A program made the translations under genes and the position numbers. The notes under the pieces are model-generated. The model was not told where the DNA came from. It made no database searches and saw only the letters and a program-made list of their open reading frames with translations. This document shows positions 16,714 to 25,773 of a stretch of DNA of 64,000 nt, one piece after another; within the stretch, counting starts at the first letter, position 1; each line of letters begins with the position of its first letter. Origin of the DNA: Gammaproteobacteria bacterium (GTDB taxonomy: Bacteria; Pseudomonadota; Gammaproteobacteria; Enterobacterales; Alteromonadaceae); contig JAAEZG010000001.1 in assembly GCA_018222985.1 (NCBI GenBank), positions 124,001 through 188,000 of the forward strand, written 5' to 3'.

Positions 16714-19188
16714 ATGAAAACAAAATTAGCAATAGCAATTGCAGCCGCGCTAATGAGTGCGTCTTGTGCTATCACTGAGCCGGCGAACACCAATACAGCT
16801 GCCGTAACACCGCCGACGGTGTTGACGACTGCTGCGAACGCACAAGCAACAGCGGACCAAGCGCTGACCATAAAACAAATTATGGCAGACCAAGACTGGG
16901 TTGCACGTTCACCAGAAAATGCCTACTGGATGCTAGACGGCAGCGGGGTGCTGTACCAACAAAAACGCGAAGGCTCAATTTTACGTGACTGGTATCATCA
17001 ACCGCTGGATAAAGGGGCGCATGAAATACCGGTAGAAAAACTACATAATTACGCGTACAACAATGGCGTTTACAACGCAGATGGCTCGCTTTTAGCGTAC
17101 ACCTTTGAGGGCAATATTTTTGTTCGAGACCTTGCTAAGGGCGAAACCAAACAGCTAACCCGTGATGAAGCCCGCCAAAGTCAGCTACTATTTTTAACGA
17201 ACGGACAGTTAGCGTACCGCCAAAACAACGACTTTTTTGTGGTTGACCCGGCTTCTGGTTTAACTCAACAAATTGCTGCGCTAGAAACCAAAGATGCGCC
17301 AAAAGCCAATACTGAGGCAAAAGACTTCGTTGCACGCGAACAACAAGAACTGATTAAGTTTGTGCAAGTAGAGCGTAAAAACAAAGCGGATCGTTTTGCC
17401 CAACAGCAACAGTTAAAGCAGAGCAACAGCTCGCTTGCACCTCAACCATTTTACTTGGGCCAAGGCAAGCAAGTTGTCGCGGCAAGCTTATCACCTGCTG
17501 GCGATAAACTGATTGTAGCAATTAGTGACCCGCAAAAATGGCGTGCTGACGGCGATATTATGCCGAATTATGTCACTGAAGACGGTCGTGTTGCAGCAGA
17601 GTCAGTGCGTGCCCGCGTGGCCGATGCCAAGCCGGTTGAACATCAGGTGATGGTGCTAGATTTAACTTCTGGTGAGCAAACCCAACTAACCTACAATACC
17701 TTACCTGGTTGGAATGATGACGTGCTAGCCGATGTGCGCAAAGAGAATTACGCGGCCCAAGGTAAGACTTATACATCAGAAAAAAAACCGCGCCCAATTA
17801 CTTTAATGCAGGACTGGGGGTGGCAAAGTGGTGCTATTCGTTGGTCTGACGACGGTAGCGAAGCAGCGCTTATGCTTGAAGCATGGGACAACAAAGACCG
17901 CTGGATAGCCAGTGTTGACTTCGGCGGTAAGCGTTTTGTGAACCAAGAGCGCTTGCATGACGACGCTTGGATTAATTACACGCACAATGAGTTTGGATTT
18001 TTACCGAACAGCAAAACCTTGTGGTTCCAGTCTGAAGCCGATGGCTATGCACATCTTTATGTGAAACCGTTAAACGGTAAAATTAAACAACTAACGCAAG
18101 GCAACTTTGTCACTGAAGACCCGACCGTTAGCGCCAACGGCGAATACATTTATTTTAGTGGCAATAAAACGCACCCAGGCAACTACGAAGTTTACCGTGT
18201 ACATACTCAGTCTGCGCAGCTTGAACAGCTGACGAAGCTTGGCGGCATTAATAATTATGAATTAAGCCCGCAAGAAGACAAACTGTTGGTGAAGCACTCT
18301 GAAGCATTGCAACCAGAGGAACTGTATGTACAAACCATTGGTGAGGACAACGCCAAGCGTTTGACGCAAACTGTAACGGACCAATTTATGGCGTTTGATT
18401 GGGTTGCTCCAGAAATTGTGCCTGTTCCTTCAAGCCATGTTGAGCACCCAATTTATACGCGGGTTTATTACCCGAAAGATTACGACCCAAATCGCGCAGA
18501 AAAATACCCAGCTGTGGTATTTATTCACGGCGCAGGCTATTTGCAAAATGCGCATGCGGGTTGGTCTGGCTACCAACGTGAATTCATGTTCCATACGTTT
18601 TTAACCCAGCAAGGTTACGTGGTGTTAGACCTTGATTACCGGGGTTCAAAAGGCTATGGCCGCGATTGGCGTACGGCAATCTATCGACAAATGGGCACGC
18701 CAGAAGTTGAAGATTTAGTTGACGTTGTTAAGTGGGCGGGTGAGAACACCAACGTAGATACCAATCGTATGGGCACATACGGGGGGTCTTATGGCGGTTT
18801 CCTAACCTTTATGGCGTTATTTAAAGAACCAGGCTTGTTTAAAGCCGGCTCGGCATTACGCCCTGTAAGCGACTGGGCACACTACAACACGGGCTACACG
18901 TCGAATATTTTGAACTTGCCTGACGATGACCCTATTGCGTACCGTCGCAGCTCGCCAATTTACTTCACCGAAGGTTTAGAAGATGCGCTGTTGATCAATT
19001 CGCCAATGGTTGACGATAACGTGTTCTTCCAAGACAGCGTGCGTTTAGTTCAGCGCTTGATTGAACATGAAAAAGAAGATTTCGAAACAGCAATCTTCCC
19101 AGTTGAACCACATGGCTTCCGTCAGCCATCAAGCTGGTTGGATGAATACCGTCGTATTTTCAAGCTGTTTGAAGAAAACCTTAAGTAA
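16714..19188 (+). CDS. Exported S9 family prolyl oligopeptidase / dipeptidyl peptidase
   Basis: 824 residues from ATG 16714, with AAGGA at 16702-16706. A signal peptide (MKTKLAIAIAAALMSASC) may end at the cysteine, though the residue at -3 is not a classic lipobox one. A beta-propeller DPP4-type N-terminal region is followed by an alpha/beta-hydrolase domain from about residue 600: nucleophile in GGSYGG (Ser about 692), Asp about 767 (MVDDN) and His about 800 (EPHGF). It probably cleaves short peptides in the periplasm, suiting a peptide-feeding marine bacterium. It has its own leader after the maiA terminator and a strong terminator behind it. Confidence 0.9.
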   Translation: MKTKLAIAIAAALMSASCAITEPANTNTAAVTPPTVLTTAANAQATADQALTIKQIMADQDWVARSPENAYWMLDGSGVLYQQKREGSILRDWYHQPLDKGAHEIPVEKLHNYAYNNGVYNADGSLLAYTFEGNIFVRDLAKGETKQLTRDEARQSQLLFLTNGQLAYRQNNDFFVVDPASGLTQQIAALETKDAPKANTEAKDFVAREQQELIKFVQVERKNKADRFAQQQQLKQSNSSLAPQPFYLGQGKQVVAASLSPAGDKLIVAISDPQKWRADGDIMPNYVTEDGRVAAESVRARVADAKPVEHQVMVLDLTSGEQTQLTYNTLPGWNDDVLADVRKENYAAQGKTYTSEKKPRPITLMQDWGWQSGAIRWSDDGSEAALMLEAWDNKDRWIASVDFGGKRFVNQERLHDDAWINYTHNEFGFLPNSKTLWFQSEADGYAHLYVKPLNGKIKQLTQGNFVTEDPTVSANGEYIYFSGNKTHPGNYEVYRVHTQSAQLEQLTKLGGINNYELSPQEDKLLVKHSEALQPEELYVQTIGEDNAKRLTQTVTDQFMAFDWVAPEIVPVPSSHVEHPIYTRVYYPKDYDPNRAEKYPAVVFIHGAGYLQNAHAGWSGYQREFMFHTFLTQQGYVVLDLDYRGSKGYGRDWRTAIYRQMGTPEVEDLVDVVKWAGENTNVDTNRMGTYGGSYGGFLTFMALFKEPGLFKAGSALRPVSDWAHYNTGYTSNILNLPDDDPIAYRRSSPIYFTEGLEDALLINSPMVDDNVFFQDSVRLVQRLIEHEKEDFETAIFPVEPHGFRQPSSWLDEYRRIFKLFEENLK

Positions 19189-19232
19189 TAGCGCCTAAGC
19201 AGAAGGGCCTAACACGAAAGTCTGACGGTTTT

Positions 19233-19260
19233 ATAAAGAGAGAGTTCGCTCTCTCTTTAT
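19233..19260 (+). terminator. Hairpin terminator after the S9 peptidase
   Basis: A perfect 12-bp stem, ATAAAGAGAGAG against CTCTCTCTTTAT, closes on a TTCG tetraloop (19245-19248). There is no long T run, so it may act with the second hairpin at 19290-19322 or protect the 3' end. Confidence 0.6.
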
Positions 19261-19289
19261 CATTTAAAAGCCGTAGATTAAGACCATAA

Positions 19290-19322
19290 AAAAAGCCAAG
19301 TTGAACTTCAACTTGGCTTTTT
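19290..19322. terminator. Bidirectional terminator between S9 peptidase and rne
   Basis: AAAAAGCCAAGTTGA and its complement TCAACTTGGCTTTTT flank a three-base loop. A and T runs on either side let it end transcripts from both convergent genes. Confidence 0.85.
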
Positions 19323-19355
19323 ATTTGTTTGAGTTTCTAGCTTCAAACGTTTGAG

Positions 19356-22223
19356 CTACTGCGTTTTACTCATTTCAGCAACGGTGACTGAACGCGCTTC
19401 TTTAAAGCTTGCCGTACGGGCATCTTTATTAAATGGCAAACGTACGTCATTTTGCGCAACAGCCAACGGCTGGAATGGGTCAGTGCGTGCAACGGCACTG
19501 GCTTTAGCCATTGGTGCTGAGGTAACGAAACCTTTTACTGCGCTTTTCTTCGCAGCTGATTTAGCTTTCACTTTAGGTTCAGCTTTCACTTCTGGTTCAG
19601 CTTTCACTTCCGGTTCAGCTTTCACTTCTGGTTCAGCTTTCACTTCCGGCTCAGCTTTCACTTCTGGCTCAGCTTTCACTTCTGGCTCAGCTTTCGCTTC
19701 TGGCTCAGCTTTCGCTTCTGGCTCAGCTTTCGCTTCTGGCTCAGCTTTCACTTCTGGTTCAGCTTTTGCTACAGGCTCCGCTTTCGCTTCCGGCTCAGCT
19801 TGGCCTGATGTTTGCGTTGCTTCAACGTCGTTGCCTTCGGTTACTTCTTGCTCGGCAGCTTTACGACGCTGACCTGCAGCGCGTTGATGACGAGGCGAGC
19901 GGCGGCTGCGATTGCGGCTGCGTTCTGCATTGTCACCCGTGCCTTCAGCTTGGCTTTCGGTTGTTGTTTCGCCCGCACTTTCTGAAACTTGCTGCGCGTC
20001 ATTTACTTTTAAGTCTGGCTTCGCTTTCTGCTTAGCTTCTTGTTTCACTTCAGGCTGAGCTTCTGTCGAAGCAGGCTTCGCTTCTGCTATTGCCTGTGCC
20101 TGCGCGCCAATCTCACCATCTGCAGCTACACGAACCGACTGTTCAAGCTTGCGACGCTGACGACGCGGCTTCGGTGCACTTGGCTTACGCTCTTGACCTG
20201 CATCTTCGGTTGCTTTGTCTTGCGCCTTAGCTTGAGTGCTTTGTACATCTTGTTGCTCAGCATTTGGCTTATTACGGCCACGACCACCACGTCCACGGCG
20301 ACCACCGCGCTCATTGCGCTCTTTTGCTGAGTCATCTTTATTGGCTTTGTTATCAACCGCTTTATCGTTGTCTACTGCCGCTTTATCGCTGTCAGCGTCA
20401 CGGTGACGACGGTTGTTGTTAATACGGCGACGGTTGTTATTGCCACCACGAGTATTACGGCGCTGATTATTACCACGACGTTGTTGATTCGACTTATTGT
20501 CTTTGGTTGATTTGCTTTGGTCTTCTTCATCGCTAGCAAACAACCCAGTAAGCCATTTGCCTAAACGCGACAATAAACCTGGTTTCGCAGCTTCTGCAAC
20601 GGCAGCTTTTGCGACTGGCGCCGGTGCTGCTGGTGCTTGTAAACCTTTTAATGCAGGTTCTTCAAAGCTTGGCTTATCTTTGTTCAAAACAATTTCAGTG
20701 CTGGTGTCTTCTGGTTTCTCAATCAAAGTGAAGCTATTCGCTTCTTCAACTTCGTCATTGCGAAGACGTTTCACGTCGAAATGCGGGGTTTCCAAGTGTG
20801 GGTTAGGGATAACCAAAACCGAAACGCCATGGCGCTTTTCAATGTCAAAAATTGACTGACGCTTTTCATTCAGCAAGTAGGTAGCGACGGTAACAGGAAC
20901 CTGTGCTTGAACCTGAATGGTGTTGTCTTTAAGCGCTTCTTCTTCAATAAGGCGCAAAATTGACAGCGCCAATGACTCAGCTGAACGAATAGTGCCGTGA
21001 CCACTACAACGCGGGCACACATGATTTGAGGCTTCACCAAGTGAAGGGCGCAAACGCTGACGTGACATCTCTAATAAACCAAAGCGCGAAATTCGGGTGA
21101 CCTGAATACGCGCGCGATCTTGCTTTAAGCTGTCACGTAAACGGTTTTCAACTTCGCGTTGGTGGCGGGCAGGGGTCATATCGATAAAGTCGATGACCAC
21201 CAAACCACCTACGTCACGCAAGCGGAGCTGGCGAGCAATTTCTTCTGCGGCTTCTAGGTTGGTCTGAAATGCTGTTTCTTCAATATCGCCGCCTTTGGTA
21301 GCACGTGCCGAGTTGATATCGATAGACGTAAGCGCTTCAGTTGGGTCAATAACAATGGAACCACCTGAAGGCAAACGAACTTCACGTTGGAAAGCCGACT
21401 CAATTTGGCTTTCAACTTGATAATGGTTAAACAGCGGCACGTCGCCTTGATAAATCTTAACGCGATTCACGAAGTCAGGACGAATTAGGGTCACGTGGTC
21501 ACGAACCTGATCAAAAACTTTCTGGTTGTCGATAAGGACTTCGCCAATATCACGACGCAAGTAATCGCGAATAGCGCGAAATACGACGTTGCTTTCTTGG
21601 TGAATTAAAAACGGAGCAGGGCGTGAGTTTGCTGCTTTTTCTATAGCTTCCCAATGGTGCAACAGAACGTTTAAGTCCCACTCAAGCTCTTCTTGCGACT
21701 TGCCAACCCCAGCTGTACGTACAATAAGGCCCATACTGTCTGGTAGGTTTAAGGCGTCTAAAGTTGCTTTAAGTTCGCTACGCTCTTCGCCTTCAATACG
21801 ACGTGAAATACCGCCAGCGCGTGGATTATTCGGCATAAGTACCAAATAGCTTCCGGCTAACGAAATAAATGTGGTTAATGCCGCGCCTTTTTGGCCGCGC
21901 TCTTCTTTGTCGATTTGGACAATAACTTCTTGGCCTTCAGAAATAACATCTTTGATGTTTGGTCGGCCTGAGAACGAATATCCGTCTGGGAAGTAGGTTT
22001 TAGCGATTTCTTTTAATGGAAGGAAACCGTGGCGCTCAGCGCCGTAATCAACAAATGCGGCTTCTAAGCTAGGCTCAATTCGGGTAATTTTACCCTTATA
22101 AATATTTGATTTCTTTTGCTCATGACCTGGGCTTTCAATATCCAGATCATAAAGGCGCTGGCCGTCAACCAGCGCAACGCGCAATTCTTCTTGCTGCGTT
22201 GCATTAATTAGCATTCTTTTCAT
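19356..22223 (-). CDS. rne: Ribonuclease E
   Basis: 955 residues from ATG 22223 ([18 protein letters not shown]); 28 in-frame upstream codons are rejected because the family begins at MKRMLIN. The catalytic half is highly conserved: S1 domain (about 36-118), 5'-sensor, DNase I-like site with aspartates near residues 300 ([10 protein letters not shown]) and 345 (VIDFIDM), and the zinc link CPRCSGHG. The tail has a membrane-binding helix ([15 protein letters not shown]), arginine-rich RNA-binding segments (including [14 protein letters not shown], like AR2 of E. coli), a block of thirteen AEPE(V/A)K units, and [10 protein letters not shown] near the end, resembling the PNPase-binding site. It is the scaffold of the RNA degradosome. 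A leader of several hundred bases precedes it. Confidence 0.98.
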   Translation of the reverse strand: MKRMLINATQQEELRVALVDGQRLYDLDIESPGHEQKKSNIYKGKITRIEPSLEAAFVDYGAERHGFLPLKEIAKTYFPDGYSFSGRPNIKDVISEGQEVIVQIDKEERGQKGAALTTFISLAGSYLVLMPNNPRAGGISRRIEGEERSELKATLDALNLPDSMGLIVRTAGVGKSQEELEWDLNVLLHHWEAIEKAANSRPAPFLIHQESNVVFRAIRDYLRRDIGEVLIDNQKVFDQVRDHVTLIRPDFVNRVKIYQGDVPLFNHYQVESQIESAFQREVRLPSGGSIVIDPTEALTSIDINSARATKGGDIEETAFQTNLEAAEEIARQLRLRDVGGLVVIDFIDMTPARHQREVENRLRDSLKQDRARIQVTRISRFGLLEMSRQRLRPSLGEASNHVCPRCSGHGTIRSAESLALSILRLIEEEALKDNTIQVQAQVPVTVATYLLNEKRQSIFDIEKRHGVSVLVIPNPHLETPHFDVKRLRNDEVEEANSFTLIEKPEDTSTEIVLNKDKPSFEEPALKGLQAPAAPAPVAKAAVAEAAKPGLLSRLGKWLTGLFASDEEDQSKSTKDNKSNQQRRGNNQRRNTRGGNNNRRRINNNRRHRDADSDKAAVDNDKAVDNKANKDDSAKERNERGGRRGRGGRGRNKPNAEQQDVQSTQAKAQDKATEDAGQERKPSAPKPRRQRRKLEQSVRVAADGEIGAQAQAIAEAKPASTEAQPEVKQEAKQKAKPDLKVNDAQQVSESAGETTTESQAEGTGDNAERSRNRSRRSPRHQRAAGQRRKAAEQEVTEGNDVEATQTSGQAEPEAKAEPVAKAEPEVKAEPEAKAEPEAKAEPEAKAEPEVKAEPEVKAEPEVKAEPEVKAEPEVKAEPEVKAEPKVKAKSAAKKSAVKGFVTSAPMAKASAVARTDPFQPLAVAQNDVRLPFNKDARTASFKEARSVTVAEMSKTQ
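19564..19797. repeat. Thirteen 18-bp tandem repeats in the rne tail
   Basis: Units of type GCTTTCACTTCTGGTTCA (plus strand) run without gaps through 13 copies, differing mainly in third codon positions (A/G at the V/A codon, C/T in others). They encode six-residue [12 protein letters not shown] units in RNase E, an acidic-basic alternating linker. A likely site of copy-number variation between strains. Confidence 0.95.
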
Positions 22224-22691
22224 TGTTTGTGACTCGTTCTTACGGGCCACAACACAGTACGACAGGCGTTCGCCATCGCTATTTCGAGATTGAATTGTTT
22301 TAGCCAAGGGCTAATAAAATTAGCACCTAACACCCCCCGTTTTAACAACTTAAGCTTAAACGTGAGGTCGCAATTTGTTACCAAGCCGAAATGCGCTTGT
22401 AAAGGCCATACTGCGTTGCAGCACTGGTTCTTTAAATAGGTTTGATTTAAGGGCGGCGCGTTTAGTCAATCTTCATAACTTGGTGTGAAGATGAGCCAAT
22501 GTTATTCCGTGCCATCAACTTCTCGATGCTTTTGCGAATCGTAAGCTGAGGTGGACGTATTGGCAGAGACGCTTTCCGCTCAAACCACGCGTTAAATTTT
22601 TTACTCTGTTCTTGCACTTTGGCAGCGTACTTTTCGTTCGCCCAAAAGTGTACCGCTCTCTGTCAACCGGTGCGGATTTTTCCGGCAGCTG

Positions 22692-22721
22692 ATTATCACA
22701 TGAAAAACGTTGTAAATACAA
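22692..22721 (-). promoter_or_regulatory. Candidate sigma70 promoter of rne
   Basis: On the minus strand TTGTAT-N18-GATAAT. The start point would be near 22685. Only the -10 is strong; a TTGACA slightly upstream has no well-spaced -10. Confidence 0.4.
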
Positions 22722-22723
22722 GA

Positions 22724-22752
22724 TGAACATTGTCAAGAGCTCGTGCTAAAAT
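22724..22752 (+). promoter_or_regulatory. Candidate sigma70 promoter of rluC
   Basis: TGAACA-N17-TAAAAT with the GC-rich discriminator CAGCGCCC. The -10 ends only nine bases before the ATG, so the transcript would be leaderless or nearly so. It overlaps the divergent rne promoter. Confidence 0.5.
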
Positions 22753-22761
22753 CAGCGCCCT

Positions 22762-23727
22762 ATGAGCGAACGAACCACACCATCACAAGGCGTGCGCTTT
22801 CAGACAGTCGAAGCGGGCTATCAAGAACAGCGTATTGACAACTATTTAATGGCGCAACTGAAGGGCGTACCCAAATCATTGGTGTACCGAATTCTGCGCA
22901 AGGGAGAGGTGCGCGTTAATAAAAAACGCGTTAAGCCCGAATATAAGCTGCAAGTGGGCGACATTATTCGTATTCCACCTGTGCGGGTGGCCGAAGCTAA
23001 CCCGTTGCCATCGGCTAAACTAGACCAAGTGCAAGCCCTGCAAGATCACATTCTTTACGAAGACGATGTGTTAATGGTGATGAATAAACCTGCGGGGTTG
23101 GCAGTACATGGCGGTTCGGGGTTGCAGTTTGGGCTTATTGAAAGCCTTCGTGCGTTGCGGCCAGACGCCAAGCAAATGGAATTGGTGCATCGTTTAGACC
23201 GTGAAACTAGCGGCTGCATATTAATTGCCAAACGCCGTTCGGCACTGCGTAGTTTGCATGAGCAACTGCGTAATAAAACCATGGATAAACAGTACTTGGC
23301 GTTGGTTCGAGGGCAGTGGCAGAAACACGTCAAACTTATCGCTGCGCCATTATTAAAGAACACATTAAAGTCTGGCGAACGCGTTGTCCGTGTAGATGTC
23401 GAAGGGAAACCTTCTGAAACGCGTTTTCGAATTGTTGAAAAATATGCGCAGTGTACTTTAGTTGAAGCCTCGCCAATTACCGGGCGCACCCATCAAATTC
23501 GAGTCCATGCATTACATGCTGGGCATCCGATAGCCTGTGACCCTAAATATGGCGATGCGGAGTTTGATCAAAGCATGCAACAACTTGGCTTGAATCGACT
23601 GTTTTTGCACGCGCATCAATTAACTTTCAGCCATCCGCAAACGGGCAAAGCCGTTACGGTGAATGCGCCGTTAGATGACATGTTAATGAATACCTTAAAA
23701 CAACTCGGCAGCCGAAAATATTCATGA
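22762..23727 (+). CDS. rluC: 23S rRNA pseudouridine(955/2504/2580) synthase
   Basis: 321 residues: N-terminal S4 RNA-binding domain (about 20-80, KSLVYRILRKGEVRVNKKRV) and an RluA-type catalytic domain with HRLDRETSGCIL, whose aspartate is the nucleophile, and ITGRTHQIRVHA. Next to rne as in E. coli, which supports RluC over the paralogues RluA and RluD. The last 4 bases overlap the HAD gene. No Shine-Dalgarno is visible; the start lies just after the promoter. Confidence 0.95.
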   Translation: MSERTTPSQGVRFQTVEAGYQEQRIDNYLMAQLKGVPKSLVYRILRKGEVRVNKKRVKPEYKLQVGDIIRIPPVRVAEANPLPSAKLDQVQALQDHILYEDDVLMVMNKPAGLAVHGGSGLQFGLIESLRALRPDAKQMELVHRLDRETSGCILIAKRRSALRSLHEQLRNKTMDKQYLALVRGQWQKHVKLIAAPLLKNTLKSGERVVRVDVEGKPSETRFRIVEKYAQCTLVEASPITGRTHQIRVHALHAGHPIACDPKYGDAEFDQSMQQLGLNRLFLHAHQLTFSHPQTGKAVTVNAPLDDMLMNTLKQLGSRKYS

Positions 23728-24365
23728 AGTTTCCGCTAGTTATATTTGACTGGGATGGCACCCTGATGGACTCGGTGGGGCGAATTGTTTCATCGATGCA
23801 GCGTACCGCAGCACAGCTTCATCTCAAGCAACCCTCTGAAATTGCGGTACGCGATATCATTGGTATTAGCTTAGAGCCGGCCATTGAAAAACTGTTTGGC
23901 CGTTTAAGCAATGCTGATATGGCTGCATTTATAGAGGTGTATCGGCAACAGTATGTGCATGATGACATGACGCCTTCGCCGTTATTCCCTGGCGCCAGAG
24001 AGTTGCTTGAAGACTTGCGGGCGCGTGGTTACACCCTCGCGGTGGCGACTGGTAAAGCGCGGCATGGGCTTGAGCGGGTGTGGCAAGAAGCCGATATTCG
24101 TCATTTGTTTCATGCGTCGCGGTGTGCTGATGAAACTGCATCAAAGCCGAACCCACTGATGCTCACTGAGTTACTTGATGAAACCGGGTATGATGTCGAG
24201 CACGCGATTATGATTGGCGACTCAACCCACGATATGCAAATGGCTCAAAATGCCGGAATGGCGCGAATTGCGGTGCGCTTTGGCGCCCACAGCGCCGAAC
24301 AACTTGCCCCTCATCAACCGATAGCGATTGTTGATGAATTATCCGCCTTAACGCAGTACGTGTAG
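23724..24365 (+). CDS. HAD-family hydrolase (phosphoglycolate phosphatase-like)
   Basis: 213 residues, HAD subfamily IA. Motif I DWDGTLMDS (residues 9-17), motif II threonine in VATGKAR, motif III lysine in ASKPNPLML, and motif IV GDSTHDMQMAQNAG. The helical cap between motifs I and II is of the PGP/YrfG type. It is co-transcribed with rluC (ATGA overlap), as in many gammaproteobacteria, but its substrate is unknown, so no symbol is given. Confidence 0.9.
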   Translation: MKFPLVIFDWDGTLMDSVGRIVSSMQRTAAQLHLKQPSEIAVRDIIGISLEPAIEKLFGRLSNADMAAFIEVYRQQYVHDDMTPSPLFPGARELLEDLRARGYTLAVATGKARHGLERVWQEADIRHLFHASRCADETASKPNPLMLTELLDETGYDVEHAIMIGDSTHDMQMAQNAGMARIAVRFGAHSAEQLAPHQPIAIVDELSALTQYV

Positions 24366-24400
24366 GCGTTATGCCAACGCATTATCCAGAGGACAAAAAT

Positions 24401-24994
24401 ATGAATTTGGTCTTGGCCTCAACATCACCTTTTCGACGCGAGTTGCTCGGGAAAGTTATTCGTCATTTTGACGTGGCAGCCCCTGAGGTTGACGAGACTC
24501 CCTTGTCTCACGAAGCGCCATGGCGACTGGTCGAACGCTTGGCGCAAGCAAAAGCCAAAGCCTTAGCCGCACAATTTCCTCAACACATTCTTATTGGTTC
24601 TGATCAAGTTGCGGTGATTGACGGCAAAATTTTAGGAAAACCCGGCACCAAAGCGAATGCTATTGCGCAGTTGCAGTCGATGCGCGGCAAACAGGTTACG
24701 TTTTTAACCGGCTTAGCGATTTATGATAGCCAACAACAACGTATGCAGTCGTGTGTTGAACCTTTTGATGTTTTCTTTCGTGATTTAACCGATGCTGAAA
24801 TTGAAGCTTATGTTGCCCGCGAGCAACCGTTAAACTGTGCCGGTAGCTTTAAAAGTGAAGCGCTAGGTATTAGCTTGTTCTCGTCATTGCGCGGCGATGA
24901 TCCGAATGCTCTTATTGGTCTGCCACTCATACGTTTACTAGCCATGCTTCGGGAATGGGGGATTAATCCGCTACTGGATGAAAATAGCCATTAA
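24401..24994 (+). CDS. maf: Maf-family nucleotide pyrophosphatase (YceF type)
   Basis: 197 residues from ATG 24401, with AGAGGA upstream; an in-frame ATG at 24371 would add ten non-conserved residues. Family motifs ASTSPFRRELL (residues 5-15), DQVAVIDGKILGKPG and NCAGSFKSEALG are intact. YceF-type members hydrolyse modified nucleoside triphosphates such as 7-methyl-GTP; that subtype is inferred from the position between rluC and yceD. Cytosolic. Confidence 0.92.
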   Translation: MNLVLASTSPFRRELLGKVIRHFDVAAPEVDETPLSHEAPWRLVERLAQAKAKALAAQFPQHILIGSDQVAVIDGKILGKPGTKANAIAQLQSMRGKQVTFLTGLAIYDSQQQRMQSCVEPFDVFFRDLTDAEIEAYVAREQPLNCAGSFKSEALGISLFSSLRGDDPNALIGLPLIRLLAMLREWGINPLLDENSH

Positions 24995-24999
24995 AATGC

Positions 25000-25028
25000 T
25001 TGTGTTCAGGCGCTGATTCCTTTAACAT
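25000..25028 (+). promoter_or_regulatory. Candidate sigma70 promoter of yceD-rpmF-plsX-fab
   Basis: TTGTGT-N17-TAACAT, then the discriminator TCGCGCCCT and the ATG nine bases after the -10. A near-leaderless start with the same GCGCCC-ATG layout as rluC. GC-rich discriminators of this kind are typical of stringently controlled promoters. Confidence 0.5.
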
Positions 25029-25037
25029 TCGCGCCCT

Positions 25038-25562
25038 ATGCAGAAGGTTCGAATACCCATTACGGTAGATCCGGTAAAAAGCGCCGGCAAACAGTTGACT
25101 TATATCGGGCTTGTTCCGGGGACGTCGCTTGCTCGTTTGCAGGAGTTATTAGCAGAGCCTTGTCCTGATGTTGATGTCTCTTTAGGTTTTGACGTTGACG
25201 AGCAGGGCATTAAACGCATTCAAGGCGAAGCGCAGGTTACTGTATGCGCGCATTGTGAGCGTTGTGGCGATGCTATGACGATGCCGTTATCGTGTACATT
25301 TATTTATGCACCGGTAACTAAGCGCCAAACGGCCACCGATATGCCTGAGGAATATGAACCTGTTGAGCTTGACGAGCTAGGTGAAGTGAATCTGCATGCA
25401 TTGGTTGAAGATGAATTGATATTGGCGATGCCTGTTGTGGTAAAACATGACGAACGCGAATGTCGAGTAGATAGTAATGCAATGCAATGGGGCGAAATTG
25501 ATGACTCCCCAGAAGCAAAAGATAATCCTTTTGCGGTATTGCAAGAATTAAAGCGTAAATAA
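25038..25562 (+). CDS. yceD: Large ribosomal RNA accumulation protein YceD
   Basis: 174 residues of the DUF177 family. Cysteines in CAHCERCGDAM (about residues 70-80) and a later DERECR give the usual metal-binding-like pattern. It sits directly before rpmF, the most conserved gene pair for this family, and YceD is linked to 23S rRNA accumulation. No ribosome site is apparent; the ATG comes right after the promoter. Confidence 0.92.
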   Translation: MQKVRIPITVDPVKSAGKQLTYIGLVPGTSLARLQELLAEPCPDVDVSLGFDVDEQGIKRIQGEAQVTVCAHCERCGDAMTMPLSCTFIYAPVTKRQTATDMPEEYEPVELDELGEVNLHALVEDELILAMPVVVKHDERECRVDSNAMQWGEIDDSPEAKDNPFAVLQELKRK

Positions 25563-25581
25563 ACTTAGGAGATAGCGTAAA

Positions 25582-25752
25582 ATGGCTGTACAACAGAATC
25601 GGAAAAGTCGTTCGAAGCGCGACATGCGTCGTTCTCACGATGCACTGAGCGGCCCTACACTGTCGGTTGACTCTACCTCTGGTGAAACGCATCGTCGTCA
25701 CCACGTAACAGCTGACGGTTTTTATAAAGGCCGTAAAGTAGTTAACAAGTAA
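25582..25752 (+). CDS. rpmF: 50S ribosomal protein L32
   Basis: A 56-codon gene between yceD and pls[18 protein letters not shown] at the start, then [16 protein letters not shown] and a lysine-rich end [11 protein letters not shown]. Composition, length and order are those of L32. AGGAGATAG lies 9 bases upstream of the ATG. The zinc-binding cysteines found in some L32 proteins are absent, as in the enteric form. Confidence 0.97.
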   Translation: MAVQQNRKSRSKRDMRRSHDALSGPTLSVDSTSGETHRRHHVTADGFYKGRKVVNK

Positions 25753-25773
25753 CCAGAATCGAGAAGTGAGGCT

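Larger units (their letters stand above)
22224..22761. other. 538-bp divergent intergenic region: rne leader and rluC promoter
   Basis: No convincing gene. A candidate rne promoter lies at 22692-22721, so most of this stretch would be a 5' leader of about 460 bases, comparable to the long autoregulatory rne leader of E. coli. Small hairpins are visible, such as TTAGCC/GGCTAA at 22300-22314 and ATCTTCA/TGAAGAT near 22470-22491. I could not identify the specific RNase E-sensing stem by eye. Confidence 0.6.

Noticed and set aside
19564-19797. Regular repeats that could suggest a CRISPR array
   Set aside because: Units are contiguous, 18 bp, in frame with rne, and have no unique spacers.
19351-19872. 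Plus-strand open frame of 173 codons with SGSAFTSG-type repeats, like a surface adhesin
   Set aside because: It is the antisense reading of the rne 18-bp repeats; RNase E on the minus strand is certain and this frame has no ribosome site.
22515-22736. 73-codon minus-strand frame in the rne leader
   Set aside because: No ribosome site, no family resemblance, and it overlaps the divergent promoter region.
25040-25062. GGTTCGAATACCC, similar to a tRNA T-arm
   Set aside because: It lies in the start of yceD and no acceptor, D or anticodon arms surround it.
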